The notes: generated from the sequence alone by a model not told the origin. A DNA stretch of 7,416 bases from Candidatus Rokuibacteriota bacterium (GCA_003220195.1 QHRT01000125.1:16729-24144); one strand, 5' to 3'; positions 1 to 6,671 are shown, counted from the first letter of the stretch. Numbers and translations are program-made.

Positions 1-1332
1 TCCCTTCACGAGCACGAGGTCGCCGGGCACCGCCCTCTTGAGCAGATGCGCGACGGCGTCCTCCACCGTTCGTGCGTGCGTCACGGCCGCGAGTCCGGCC
101 GCGCGAGCCGCCTCGACCATCAGCTCGGCATGACGTCCGACGCCGACGAATTCGGCCGGCGCGAGCGCGGCGATGAAGCGCCCGACGTCTCGGTGCGCCT
201 CGTCGCTCTCCGGGCCGAGCTCCAGCATGTCACCGAGCACGATCACGAGCCGGCTCGAGCCACGGTGCGCGCCGACGGTGTCGAGGGCCGCGGCCACCGA
301 GACGGGGTTCGCGTTGTAGGTGTCGTCGAGGATCCGCGCGCCGCCGACGGTCCGCCAGACGCAACGGCCGGCGACCGGCCGTGCCGTCGCGAGGCCGCGC
401 GCGATCTCGTCGGGGGAGAAGCCGAGCGCGATCCCGACCGTCGCCGCCGCGAGCGCGTTGGCGACGTTGTGGCGGCCGGCGAACGCGAGCCGCGCGGCCT
501 GCCGCACACCGCGCGCCTCGAACGTGAATCCGAGACCTCCCGCGTCCTCGCGGATCTCGTCGACGAGACGCACGTCCGCCTCCCGCGCGCGCCCGAACGT
601 CAGCACGGTGGCGGACGTGTCGCGCCGCATCCCGGCGACTCGCGCATCGTCGGCGTTCAGCACGACGTGGCCGCCCGCGCCGACCGCGCGGACCAGGTCA
701 GCCTTTTCCTCGCGGACGCCGTCGACCGAGCCGAAGAACTCGGTGTGCACGGGGGCGACGCTGGTCACGACCGCGACGGTCGGCCGGGCGACGGCGGCGA
801 GCGCGGCGATCTCACCCGGCTGGTTGGTGCCGATCTCGACCACCAGCGCCTGGTGCTCGGCGGTGAGGTCGAGCAGCGTCAGCGGCAAGCCCCACTGATT
901 GTTGAAGCTCGCCTGCGGGCGGTGCGTCCGCCAGCGCGCCCCGAGCACCGCGGCGATCATCTCCTTGGTGGTCGTCTTGCCGTTCGAGCCGGTCACGGCC
1001 ACGACGGGAATCGTGAACCGCGCGCGGTAGGACGCGGCCAGTCGGCCGAGCGCCTTCGTCGTGTCGTCCACCATCACGAGCGGGACGTGAGCCGGCACGT
1101 CGTCAGGCAGCGTGTGCACGACGAGGCACGAAGCGCCACGCTCGGCTGCGCCGGCGAGGAACGCGTGACCGTCGATGCGATGACCGCGGATCGCGAAGAA
1201 CGCCTGGCCGACGCCGAGGGTGCGCGAGTCGATCGACACGCCGGTCACCGGCACGGCCAGGTCGCCGCCGACCAGGTCGCCGTGCGAGGCGCGGACGATA
1301 TCCCGGACGGTGAACGCGGGCGCCGGGGCTAT
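1..1332 (-). CDS. murF: UDP-N-acetylmuramoyl-tripeptide--D-alanyl-D-alanine ligase (MurF), 3' end cut by the window
   Basis: MurF is the cytoplasmic Mur ligase that adds D-Ala-D-Ala to UDP-MurNAc-tripeptide using ATP. About 444 codons are visible and the frame is open to the left edge, ending in LVLVKG, where MurF proteins normally continue with a short SR-type tail; little is missing. Counting from the ATA codon at 1332-1330, I see the N-terminal FTVRDIV segment, SIDSRT near residue 33, the P-loop GSNGKTTTKE (115-124), the MurF-type SFNNQWGLPLTLL (from 142), EIGTNQPGEI, the HNVANALAA motif (288-296) and LDDTYNANPVS (335-345), which is diagnostic of MurF. No ATG, GTG or TTG exists in this frame between the upstream in-frame stop (about 1443) and GTG at 1254-1252, and the latter would delete the conserved N-terminal strand. 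ATA at 1332 overlaps the murE TAG stop by 4 nt and has GGAGG 6 nt upstream, so I place the start there. Identity is certain; the start codon is an inference. Confidence 0.95.
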   Translation of the reverse strand, partial: MAPAPAFTVRDIVRASHGDLVGGDLAVPVTGVSIDSRTLGVGQAFFAIRGHRIDGHAFLAGAAERGASCLVVHTLPDDVPAHVPLVMVDDTTKALGRLAASYRARFTIPVVAVTGSNGKTTTKEMIAAVLGARWRTHRPQASFNNQWGLPLTLLDLTAEHQALVVEIGTNQPGEIAALAAVARPTVAVVTSVAPVHTEFFGSVDGVREEKADLVRAVGAGGHVVLNADDARVAGMRRDTSATVLTFGRAREADVRLVDEIREDAGGLGFTFEARGVRQAARLAFAGRHNVANALAAATVGIALGFSPDEIARGLATARPVAGRCVWRTVGGARILDDTYNANPVSVAAALDTVGAHRGSSRLVIVLGDMLELGPESDEAHRDVGRFIAALAPAEFVGVGRHAELMVEAARAAGLAAVTHARTVEDAVAHLLKRAVPGDLVLVKG

Positions 1333-2837
1333 GACCGACCTCCCAGCGCCGCGCGCGCGACTGCGCGGTCGTCGAAGGGCAGCACCTCGCTGCCGATGAT
1401 CTGGTACGTCTCGTGACCCTTCCCCGCGATCACGACCGTGTCACCGGCGCGGGCCCACGCGAGCGCCGAGCGGATTGCCGCCGCGCGGTCGGGCAAAGCC
1501 TCGAGCGCGTCGGCCTCGTGGCTCACCCGCCGCACCCCGACCAGGATCTCGTCGATGATCGCGGCGGGCCGCTCGGAGCGCGGATTGTCGGACGTGACCC
1601 ACACGCGATCGGCGAGGCGCGCGGCGATTTCGCCCATGATCGGCCGTTTGCCCCGGTCGCGATCGCCGCCGCACCCGAAGACGACCGCCAGGCGCCCGGG
1701 CGTGAGCTTCCGCGCGGTCGTGAGCACGCGCTCGAGCGCGTCCGGCGTGTGCGCGTAGTCCACGACGACGAGAAACGGCTGCCCGGCGCGCATCTGCTCG
1801 AAGCGGCCGGCCACGGCATCGACCCGAGCGAGCGCCGTGGCGATCGTCGTACCCGGAAGCCCGAGCGCGAGCCCCGTCGCGACGGCGCCGAGCAGGTTCA
1901 TCACGTTGTGCTCACCGATCAGCGGCGAGCGGAGAGCCAGCGACCCGCGCGGCGTGGCGACCTCCATGCGGATGCCGTCGAGCGCCGAGGTCCAGTCGAG
2001 CGCCCGGACCTGCGCCCGTTCGCCGAGCCCGAACGTCAGCACGCGGAGGTCGAGGCCCTCGACCATCGCCGAGCCGGAGGGGTCGTCGGCGTTGATCACG
2101 GCGGCGCGCGCAGGCTTCGACGATCCCGTCAGCAGCTCGAAGAGCCGGCGCTTGGCGCGGCGGTACTCGTCGAACGTGCCGTGAAAGTCGAGATGGTCTT
2201 GCGTGAGATTCGTAAACACGGCGACGTCGAAATCGATCTGGTCGGCGCGCGCCATCGCCAGCGCGTGCGACGAGACCTCCATCGCCACGCCGCGCACTCC
2301 CTCGTCCCGCATGCGGGCGAGGAGCTCCTGGAGCTCGAGCGCTTCCGGCGTCGTCTGCGACGCGGGGAGCTCTACGCCGCGAATCACGTAATTCACGGTG
2401 CCGATGACGCCGGTCTCGTCACCGCGGGCGCGCAGCAAGGCTTCCACCAGGTACGAGGTCGTCGTCTTCCCGTTCGTCCCGGTGATGCCGACCACGGTGA
2501 GCGCCCGCGACGGATGACGGTGGTGCGCGGCGGCCAGCCGCGCCAGCGCCACGCGCGCAGACGGCACGAGCACCTGACAGATCGGAACCTCGAGCGGAGA
2601 TCCCTCGGTCACGACGATGGTGGCGCCACGACGCACCGCCTCGGGAACGAAGCGTCGAGCATCCTGCTTCAGGCCCGGTACCGCGACGAAGCAGTCGCCC
2701 ATCTCGACGCGTCGCGAGTCCGCCGTGATGCGCGCGACCGTGGTCGGCGGCGGTCCGACGACCCGTCGCTCGCCCAGCTCCTCGAGCAGCACGCTCACCC
2801 GGCCCTCGCGATCCGTCCCGTGCTCGGGACGCCCCAT
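1329..2837 (-). CDS. murE: UDP-N-acetylmuramoyl-L-alanyl-D-glutamate--2,6-diaminopimelate ligase (MurE)
   Basis: MurE adds the third stem-peptide residue to UDP-MurNAc-L-Ala-D-Glu in the cytoplasm with ATP. The protein is 502 residues, a usual length. Visible features in order: ITADSR at the UDP-binding N-terminal domain (37-42), P-loop GITGTNGKTTTSYL (117-130), QTTPEALELQ (161-170), MEVSSHAL (186-193), FTNLTQDHLDFHG (208-220), YRRAKRRLFE with the lysine (229) that is carbamylated in this family, GEHNVMNLLGA (308-318), VVDYAHTPDALE (358-369), and SDNPRSE (416-422) followed by GKGHETYQ (472-479). DNPR is the motif associated with meso-diaminopimelate rather than lysine, so the organism probably has meso-DAP peptidoglycan. 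The ATG at 2837 is 1 nt after the ftsI stop (TGACATG) with a weak GAGAAG upstream; GTG codons at residues 14 and 16 are alternative starts closer to the usual N-terminus. It ends in TAG, overlapping the proposed murF start. Confidence 0.98.
   Translation of the reverse strand: MGRPEHGTDREGRVSVLLEELGERRVVGPPPTTVARITADSRRVEMGDCFVAVPGLKQDARRFVPEAVRRGATIVVTEGSPLEVPICQVLVPSARVALARLAAAHHRHPSRALTVVGITGTNGKTTTSYLVEALLRARGDETGVIGTVNYVIRGVELPASQTTPEALELQELLARMRDEGVRGVAMEVSSHALAMARADQIDFDVAVFTNLTQDHLDFHGTFDEYRRAKRRLFELLTGSSKPARAAVINADDPSGSAMVEGLDLRVLTFGLGERAQVRALDWTSALDGIRMEVATPRGSLALRSPLIGEHNVMNLLGAVATGLALGLPGTTIATALARVDAVAGRFEQMRAGQPFLVVVDYAHTPDALERVLTTARKLTPGRLAVVFGCGGDRDRGKRPIMGEIAARLADRVWVTSDNPRSERPAAIIDEILVGVRRVSHEADALEALPDRAAAIRSALAWARAGDTVVIAGKGHETYQIIGSEVLPFDDRAVARAALGGRS
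1339..1343 (-). promoter_or_regulatory. Shine-Dalgarno site that decides the murF start
   Basis: The minus strand reads GGGAGGTCGGTCATAG here. GGAGG is a near-perfect anti-16S match and lies 6 nt before the ATA codon that overlaps the murE stop. It sits inside the last codons of murE. It supports initiation at or next to the murE stop rather than at the GTG about 80 nt further in, which has no comparable site at the right distance. Confidence 0.7.
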
Positions 2838-2838
2838 G

Positions 2839-4815
2839 TCATCTTCTCGTGTCGCCCGTCGCCGCCAGCATCAAGCGCGCGACCGTGCCGGGCTCGATCG
2901 CCGTTCCGGCGGTCGGCTCCTGTCTCACCACGCGGCCGCGCCCGTCCACGAGGACCTCGACGCCGAGCGCCGACAGCTCGCCGAGCGCCTGCCGCAGCGT
3001 CCGGCCGCGCAGGTCCGGCATCGTGGGAATGGCGACCGTCTCCGGCAAGGCCTCCCCGGTGCTGACCAGACGCACGCGCGGCGCGCTCGGCGGGCCGGGA
3101 AGAGGGGTCACGATCTGGACCGGGCTCACGTCGCGCGGCGGGACCTCGAGGTAGCGAAGGACTTCGCGGCCGATCGCGGAGAAGATGGGCGCGGCGGCCT
3201 CGCTGCCCCACTTCTCGTTGCGCGGCTCGTCGAGCATCACGAGCATGACCAGGCGCGGATCGTCGGCGGGCGTGAACCCGACGAACGAGAGCACCCCGGG
3301 AGCGCGCGAGTACCGTCGCGTCGCGGGATCCAGCTTCTGCGCGGTCCCGGTCTTGCCGGCGACCTCGTACCCCGGGATCGCGGCGTTGTGACCGGTGCCC
3401 TGCTCCACGGTGCGCACCATGATCCGCGTGAGCGTCCGCGCGGTCTCCGGCGAGATCACCCGGCGCAGCGCCTTCGGCTCGAAGCGCCGGAGCTCGCTGC
3501 CGTCCGGATCGAACGTCGCGCTGACCAGGCGAGGCTGCATCAGCGTGCCGCCGTTCGCGACGGCGCCGAACGCGGCCACCAGCTGCAGGGCCGTGACGGA
3601 AACTTCCTGACCGATCGACATCGTCGGCAACGACAGCGCCGACCACCGCGCCGGGTCGCGGAGCTGCCCGCGACTCTCGCCGGCGAGCCCGACGCCCGTC
3701 GAGGCGCCGAAGCCGAACGCCGTCATGTATCGATAGTACCGGTCGCGCCCGAGCAAGAGCCCGACCTTGATCGACCCGATGTTCGAGGAGTTCTGGAGGA
3801 CCTCGGAGAACGTGAGCCAGCCGTATTTCTTCCAGTCGTGGATCGTCGTGCGGGCGATCGTGATCGCGCCGTTCTCGGCGTAGATCCGATCCTCCGGCGT
3901 GACGATCCCTTCCTCGAGCGCGCTGGCGGCGAGGATCACCTTGAACGTCGAGCCGGGCTCGAACGGGTCCGTCACCGCGCGGTTGCGCCAGGTCGCGCGG
4001 TCCGGGACGTCGGCGAACGTGTTCGGGTTGAACGTCGGGCGGATCGCGATCGCCAGCACGTCTCCGTTCCGCGGATCCATGGCGACGGCCATCGCGGCCC
4101 TGGCGCCGGTGCGGCGATACGCCGCGTCGATCTCCCGCTCCGCGACGTGCTGGATGGTCTTGTCGATCGTGAGCATCACGCCGTGGCCGGGCGTCGGCGC
4201 CTCGAGAATCTCCTGATGGAGGACCTCGCGGCCGAGGGCGTCCCGCCCCACGAGCGCCTTGCCCGGTGCGCCGGCGAGCTCCGTGTTGAAGGCGCGCTCG
4301 ACGCCTTCGAGCCCGCCGTCCACACCCTCGAAGCCCACGAGGTGCGCCGCGAGCTCACGGTTCGGATAGAGGCGCAGGGGCTCGGGAAGGAATCCGAGCC
4401 CCGGCTCCTTGAGGTCGCGCACGCGCGCCGCCGTGCGCGGGTCGACCCGGCGCTTGAGCCAGACGAACGAGCGCGAGCCGGTGAGCGCTCCGTGAATCTC
4501 GGGCACCGGCAGCCCGATGATCGGCGCCAGGCGCTCCGCGACCCGGACCGGATCGCCGACGCTCTTCGTCTGGGCGAAGAGCAACTCGGCCGGAGCCGAG
4601 GTCGCGAGCGCCGCGCCATGACGGTCGACGATCCTACCGCGCTGGGCCGCGAGGGCGACCGTGCGCGCGTACTGCCGTTCGGCGATCGCCGCCAGCTCGC
4701 CGTGACGCGCGACCTGCAGCCAGGCCAGACGCGCGGTCAAGGCTCCAAACCCGACGGCGAGGAGCGCCGCCAGGACGAGGACGCGCGTCCGGAAGGCCGG
4801 GTCGAGTCGGCTCAA
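2839..4815 (-). CDS. ftsI: Septal class B penicillin-binding protein (FtsI/PBP3-like) with C-terminal PASTA domain
   Basis: This is the septal peptidoglycan DD-transpeptidase that crosslinks new wall at the division site, anchored in the inner membrane and working with FtsW and the FtsQLB complex. With the TTG start it has 658 residues: a short basic cytoplasmic tail, one membrane segment (about 12-33), a PBP dimerisation/pedestal domain starting with the conserved RGRIVDRHG (59-67), and a transpeptidase domain with catalytic STFK (289-292), SSN (343-345) and KTG (488-490). After the transpeptidase a proline-rich linker leads to one PASTA domain (about 594-652; PTMPDLRGRTLRQAL ... QEPTAGTAIEPGT). 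The frame stays open upstream, but TTG at 4815-4813 overlaps the ftsL stop by 4 nt (TTGA), has GAGG 10 nt upstream, and leaves a sensible short N-terminal tail; no ATG or GTG lies between it and the membrane segment. The neighbouring stop and murE ATG are 1 nt apart. Confidence 0.96.
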   Translation of the reverse strand: MSRLDPAFRTRVLVLAALLAVGFGALTARLAWLQVARHGELAAIAERQYARTVALAAQRGRIVDRHGAALATSAPAELLFAQTKSVGDPVRVAERLAPIIGLPVPEIHGALTGSRSFVWLKRRVDPRTAARVRDLKEPGLGFLPEPLRLYPNRELAAHLVGFEGVDGGLEGVERAFNTELAGAPGKALVGRDALGREVLHQEILEAPTPGHGVMLTIDKTIQHVAEREIDAAYRRTGARAAMAVAMDPRNGDVLAIAIRPTFNPNTFADVPDRATWRNRAVTDPFEPGSTFKVILAASALEEGIVTPEDRIYAENGAITIARTTIHDWKKYGWLTFSEVLQNSSNIGSIKVGLLLGRDRYYRYMTAFGFGASTGVGLAGESRGQLRDPARWSALSLPTMSIGQEVSVTALQLVAAFGAVANGGTLMQPRLVSATFDPDGSELRRFEPKALRRVISPETARTLTRIMVRTVEQGTGHNAAIPGYEVAGKTGTAQKLDPATRRYSRAPGVLSFVGFTPADDPRLVMLVMLDEPRNEKWGSEAAAPIFSAIGREVLRYLEVPPRDVSPVQIVTPLPGPPSAPRVRLVSTGEALPETVAIPTMPDLRGRTLRQALGELSALGVEVLVDGRGRVVRQEPTAGTAIEPGTVARLMLAATGDTRR

Positions 4816-5222
4816 CGCACGAGCGCCTCGTCGCTTGTCACGCGCACGGCGACACTGCCGGCGCCGCTCGGCACGTACTCGCGAGCCAGCCGCACCTGCG
4901 CGCGCGTGGGCGCCGCCAGGCCGAGTTGCTGCGCGCGCGTCTCGAGTCGGCCCGGCGCGCTGAGCGTCGCGACCTCCACCTCGAGGCCGCGGATCAGTCC
5001 CTCGGTGCGGTCGCGCTCGGCGCGCAGCTGGTCGGCGCGATACGTGAGCTGCACGTGATGGACGCGGAGCGCCACCACGCCGAGGCCGGCGCCCGCCACC
5101 AGCGCCGAGACGAGCAAAGCCGTCCCGAACGAGCGGCGGACCCGCGGATCCTGCACCCGATGCGGACGTTGATCGATGGACGAGCGTCGCGAACTCTCTG
5201 CCGGACGAACCTGTCTGGTCAC
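4812..5222 (-). CDS. ftsL: Cell division protein FtsL
   Basis: FtsL is a small bitopic membrane protein that, with FtsB and FtsQ, activates the FtsWI septal synthase. It is recognised mainly by position (between rsmH and ftsI) and architecture, because the family diverges strongly in sequence. The 136-residue product has a basic cytoplasmic tail (1-31), one hydrophobic membrane segment (about 33-53, FGTALLVSALVAGAGLGVVAL), a predicted coiled-coil stretch (about 57-90, RADQLRAERDRTEGLIRGLEVEV) and the family-typical PGRLETRAQQLGL (90-102). The GTG start at 5222-5220 overlaps the rsmH TGA by 4 nt (GTGA) and has GGAG 8 nt upstream. The frame is open much further upstream inside rsmH, but that part is a shadow. 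Its stop is overlapped by the TTG start of ftsI, so translation of rsmH, ftsL and ftsI is probably coupled. Confidence 0.9.
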   Translation of the reverse strand: MTRQVRPAESSRRSSIDQRPHRVQDPRVRRSFGTALLVSALVAGAGLGVVALRVHHVQLTYRADQLRAERDRTEGLIRGLEVEVATLSAPGRLETRAQQLGLAAPTRAQVRLAREYVPSGAGSVAVRVTSDEALVR

Positions 5223-6160
5223 GGAAGCCGCTCCAGCACTCGCAGCCTGGCACTCCGCGCGCGGGGGTTTTCCCGCACCTCGTCGTCCCCGGGCGTCAGG
5301 GGCGACGGCTCGACGGCGGCGAACCGCCTGGGATCGAGCGAGCGGAACGTCTGCTTGACGATGCGGTCTTCGCCCGAATGAAACGCGATGACACCGAGCC
5401 GGCCTCCGGGAGCCAGGAGCTCGGCAGCCTCGGGAAGCGCCTGGCGAAGCGCTCCGGGCTCGTCGTTGACGGCCATGCGCAGCGCCTGGAACGTGCGGGT
5501 CGCGACGTGCAGGCGCCGCGGCCACGCGGCACGCGGCACGGCGCTCCGGACCACGGCGACGAGCTCGCTCGTGGTCCCGAGCGGGCGCCGGCGGACGATC
5601 GCGCGCGCGATGCGTCGCGCGAACCGTTCCTCGCCGTACTCGGCGAGGATCCGCGCCAGGTCGGATTCGGAGAGGCGGTTCGCCAGTCCTGCCGCCGTCT
5701 CCGGGAGGCTCGGATCGAGCCGCATGTCGAGCGACTCGTCGAGCTGAAAGGAAAAGCCGCGACCGGATCCCTCGAGCTGCCACGACGAGACGCCGAGGTC
5801 GAGCAGCACCGACTGCGCGTGCTCGATCCCGTGACGTGCGGCGGTCGTCCGGACGTCGCGGAAGTTCGCCCGCGCGAGCGTGACGCGGTCGCCGAACGGA
5901 CGAAGCCGCTCGGCCGCCTGCGCGAGCGCAGCGGGATCGACGTCGAGCCCGAGGAGCCTCACGTCGTCTCGACTGCCTTCCAGCAACTGTTCCGCGTGAC
6001 CGCCCATCCCCACCGTCCCATCGATCACCCAGCCCGCGTCGCGCGGTCGCAAGAGGAACGCGACCTCGTCGACGAGGACGGCAATGTGAACCGCTACACT
6101 CCGAGCTGCGACAGCGCCTCGAACGCCGACGGGAGACTGTCGATGTTCAGCCGCTCCCAC
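5219..6160 (-). CDS. rsmH: 16S rRNA (cytosine(1402)-N4)-methyltransferase RsmH (MraW); start uncertain
   Basis: RsmH is the SAM-dependent enzyme that N4-methylates C1402 in the decoding centre of 16S rRNA. The family N-terminus HIAVLVDEV (usual HxPVLLxEV) is followed by the SAM loop DGTVGMGGH, LGLDVDPAAL, LLDLGVSSWQLE, the GRGFSFQ...DMRLD segment, AEYGEERFARRIARAI, TRTFQALRMAVNDE, IAFHSGEDRIVK (most members have FHSLEDR) and NPRARSARLRVLE at the C-terminus. These span the whole family. The start is a problem: no ATG, GTG or TTG lies near the conserved HIAVL at 6088. The only canonical codon that keeps it is GTG at 6160-6158, used here (313 residues), but it overlaps mraZ by 67 nt and has no spaced Shine-Dalgarno site. 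GGAG at 6102-6099 instead points to a codon around 6091-6085 (GTT or ATT), giving 288-290 residues, also a normal size. The first in-frame TTG downstream (about 6055) would remove the conserved N-terminus. The stop overlaps the ftsL GTG. Confidence 0.95.
   Translation of the reverse strand: MGAAEHRQSPVGVRGAVAARSVAVHIAVLVDEVAFLLRPRDAGWVIDGTVGMGGHAEQLLEGSRDDVRLLGLDVDPAALAQAAERLRPFGDRVTLARANFRDVRTTAARHGIEHAQSVLLDLGVSSWQLEGSGRGFSFQLDESLDMRLDPSLPETAAGLANRLSESDLARILAEYGEERFARRIARAIVRRRPLGTTSELVAVVRSAVPRAAWPRRLHVATRTFQALRMAVNDEPGALRQALPEAAELLAPGGRLGVIAFHSGEDRIVKQTFRSLDPRRFAAVEPSPLTPGDDEVRENPRARSARLRVLERLP
5231..5234 (-). promoter_or_regulatory. Ribosome binding site of ftsL
   Basis: GGAG on the minus strand lies 8 nt before the GTG at 5222, inside the last codons of rsmH. 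It supports the GTG that overlaps the rsmH stop as the true ftsL start, in preference to codons further upstream in the same open frame. Confidence 0.6.
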
Positions 6161-6537
6161 TCTTCGAACCGCGTGCGATCCCAGATCTCGAAATACTTCC
6201 GTCCGCCACCGACCAGCGTGATGTCGCGCTGCACCCCCACGGCCTGGCGCGTGTCCGGTGGCAGGAGAATGCGTCCGACGCCGTCGAGATCGACTTCCTT
6301 CGCGCGAGAGATGTAGAGACGCCCGACCTTGCGGATCTCGGGATTGAACGAGGACTGCTTGTTGACCAGCGATTCGAACTGCTCCCACTCCTCGAGGGGA
6401 TGCACCTCGATCGCGTGCTCGTTCGGCACGACGATCAGGGTGTGCCCATCGTATTGCGCCAGCTGATCCCGGTATTTCGCCGGGACGCTGAGGCGCCCTT
6501 TCGGATCGATCGTGTGCTGGTATCGGCCCCTGAACAT
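6094..6537 (-). CDS. mraZ: Transcriptional regulator MraZ
   Basis: MraZ is the small AbrB-fold DNA-binding protein that opens most dcw clusters and represses its own operon in studied bacteria. The product is 147 residues, typical for the family, and shows the two tandem swapped-hairpin half-repeats, each with the signature DxxxR: DPKGRLSVP (11-19) and DGVGRILLP (85-93). The N-terminus MFRGRYQHTID is also standard, which fixes the ATG at 6537. I see no Shine-Dalgarno sequence before this ATG, so its translation may rely on an open leader. Three TGGG-type direct repeats lie between the promoter and the gene and are the expected target of the protein itself. It ends in TAG (6096-6094), directly followed by rsmH. 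Confidence 0.98.
   Translation of the reverse strand: MFRGRYQHTIDPKGRLSVPAKYRDQLAQYDGHTLIVVPNEHAIEVHPLEEWEQFESLVNKQSSFNPEIRKVGRLYISRAKEVDLDGVGRILLPPDTRQAVGVQRDITLVGGGRKYFEIWDRTRFEEWERLNIDSLPSAFEALSQLGV
6099..6102 (-). promoter_or_regulatory. Possible ribosome binding site for rsmH
   Basis: GGAG on the minus strand, within the last codons of mraZ, lies 7 nt before GTT (6091) and 13 nt before ATT (6085) in the rsmH frame. It does not serve the canonical GTG at 6160, which is upstream of it. It is the only such site near the mraZ/rsmH junction, which suggests rsmH initiates just after the mraZ stop at a non-standard codon. A four-base match can occur by chance. Confidence 0.4.
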
Positions 6538-6558
6538 GGCTCATTGGTGGGGCAGTGG

Positions 6559-6583
6559 CACCATTTCATCCCACTACATCCCA
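6559..6583 (-). promoter_or_regulatory. MraZ operator: three 10-bp-spaced TGGG boxes
   Basis: On the minus strand TGGGA occurs at 6583-6579 and 6573-6569 and TGGTG at 6563-6559, each box followed by a 5-nt spacer, so the repeat period is exactly 10 bp (one helical turn). The first two units are nearly identical (GTGGGATGTA and GTGGGATGAA). In E. coli MraZ binds TGGGN direct repeats separated by 5 nt ahead of mraZ, so the layout matches the known operator. The boxes fall just downstream of the predicted transcription start, where bound MraZ would block initiation or escape. The sequence pattern is observed; binding is inferred. Confidence 0.85.
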
Positions 6584-6595
6584 CCTGATTCGCCG

Positions 6596-6624
6596 AATGT
6601 AACGTTGCCAAAATGCCCTGTCAA
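6596..6624 (-). promoter_or_regulatory. Predicted sigma70-type promoter of the dcw operon
   Basis: The minus strand carries a perfect -35 hexamer TTGACA (6624-6619), a 17-nt spacer and a -10-like TACATT (6601-6596, four of six consensus bases). The expected transcription start is around 6590-6588, giving a leader of about 50 nt before the mraZ ATG that contains the MraZ boxes. The stretch is clearly richer in A and T than the genes on either side. It is the only good promoter I see in the window; all genes from mraZ to murF abut and probably depend on it. Confidence 0.8.
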
Positions 6625-6659
6625 GGGGAAAAGTGATGATTTTTCGGGAAGTTTTCCCC
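6625..6659. repeat. Perfect 8-bp inverted repeat abutting the -35 box
   Basis: GGGGAAAA (6625-6632) and TTTTCCCC (6652-6659) are perfect inverted arms separated by 19 bp, centred near -53 relative to the predicted start of the mraZ transcript and touching the -35 hexamer. It could be an operator for an unidentified dimeric regulator, or a hairpin ending transcription from the protease gene upstream. On the minus strand a smaller inverted repeat, GGGAA-AAC-TTCCC, overlaps its upstream arm. No function is shown by sequence alone. Confidence 0.5.
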
Positions 6660-6671
6660 CGCGGGCGGCCT

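Noticed and set aside
46..3065. Long plus-strand open frames (46-1416 and 1413-3065) opposite murF and murE
   Set aside because: Composition is that of reverse-complement codon shadow (Arg, Ala, Asp, His rich); the minus strand reads full MurF and MurE motifs throughout.
2617..5058. 813-codon open frame on the plus strand across ftsI and ftsL
   Set aside because: It is antisense to genes with unmistakable family motifs, is arginine-rich and of low complexity, and shows no recognisable domain. Long antisense frames are expected at this GC content.
4812..5783. A 323-codon reading of ftsL starting at 5783
   Set aside because: The upstream part is an out-of-frame reading of rsmH and arginine-rich; FtsL proteins are about 100-140 residues and the overlapping GTG at 5222 has its own ribosome binding site.
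5219..6544. A 441-codon reading of rsmH starting at ATG 6544, just before and through mraZ
   Set aside because: The first about 150 residues are an out-of-frame reading of mraZ with no resemblance to RsmH, which is normally about 300 residues long. The open frame is real but reflects base composition.
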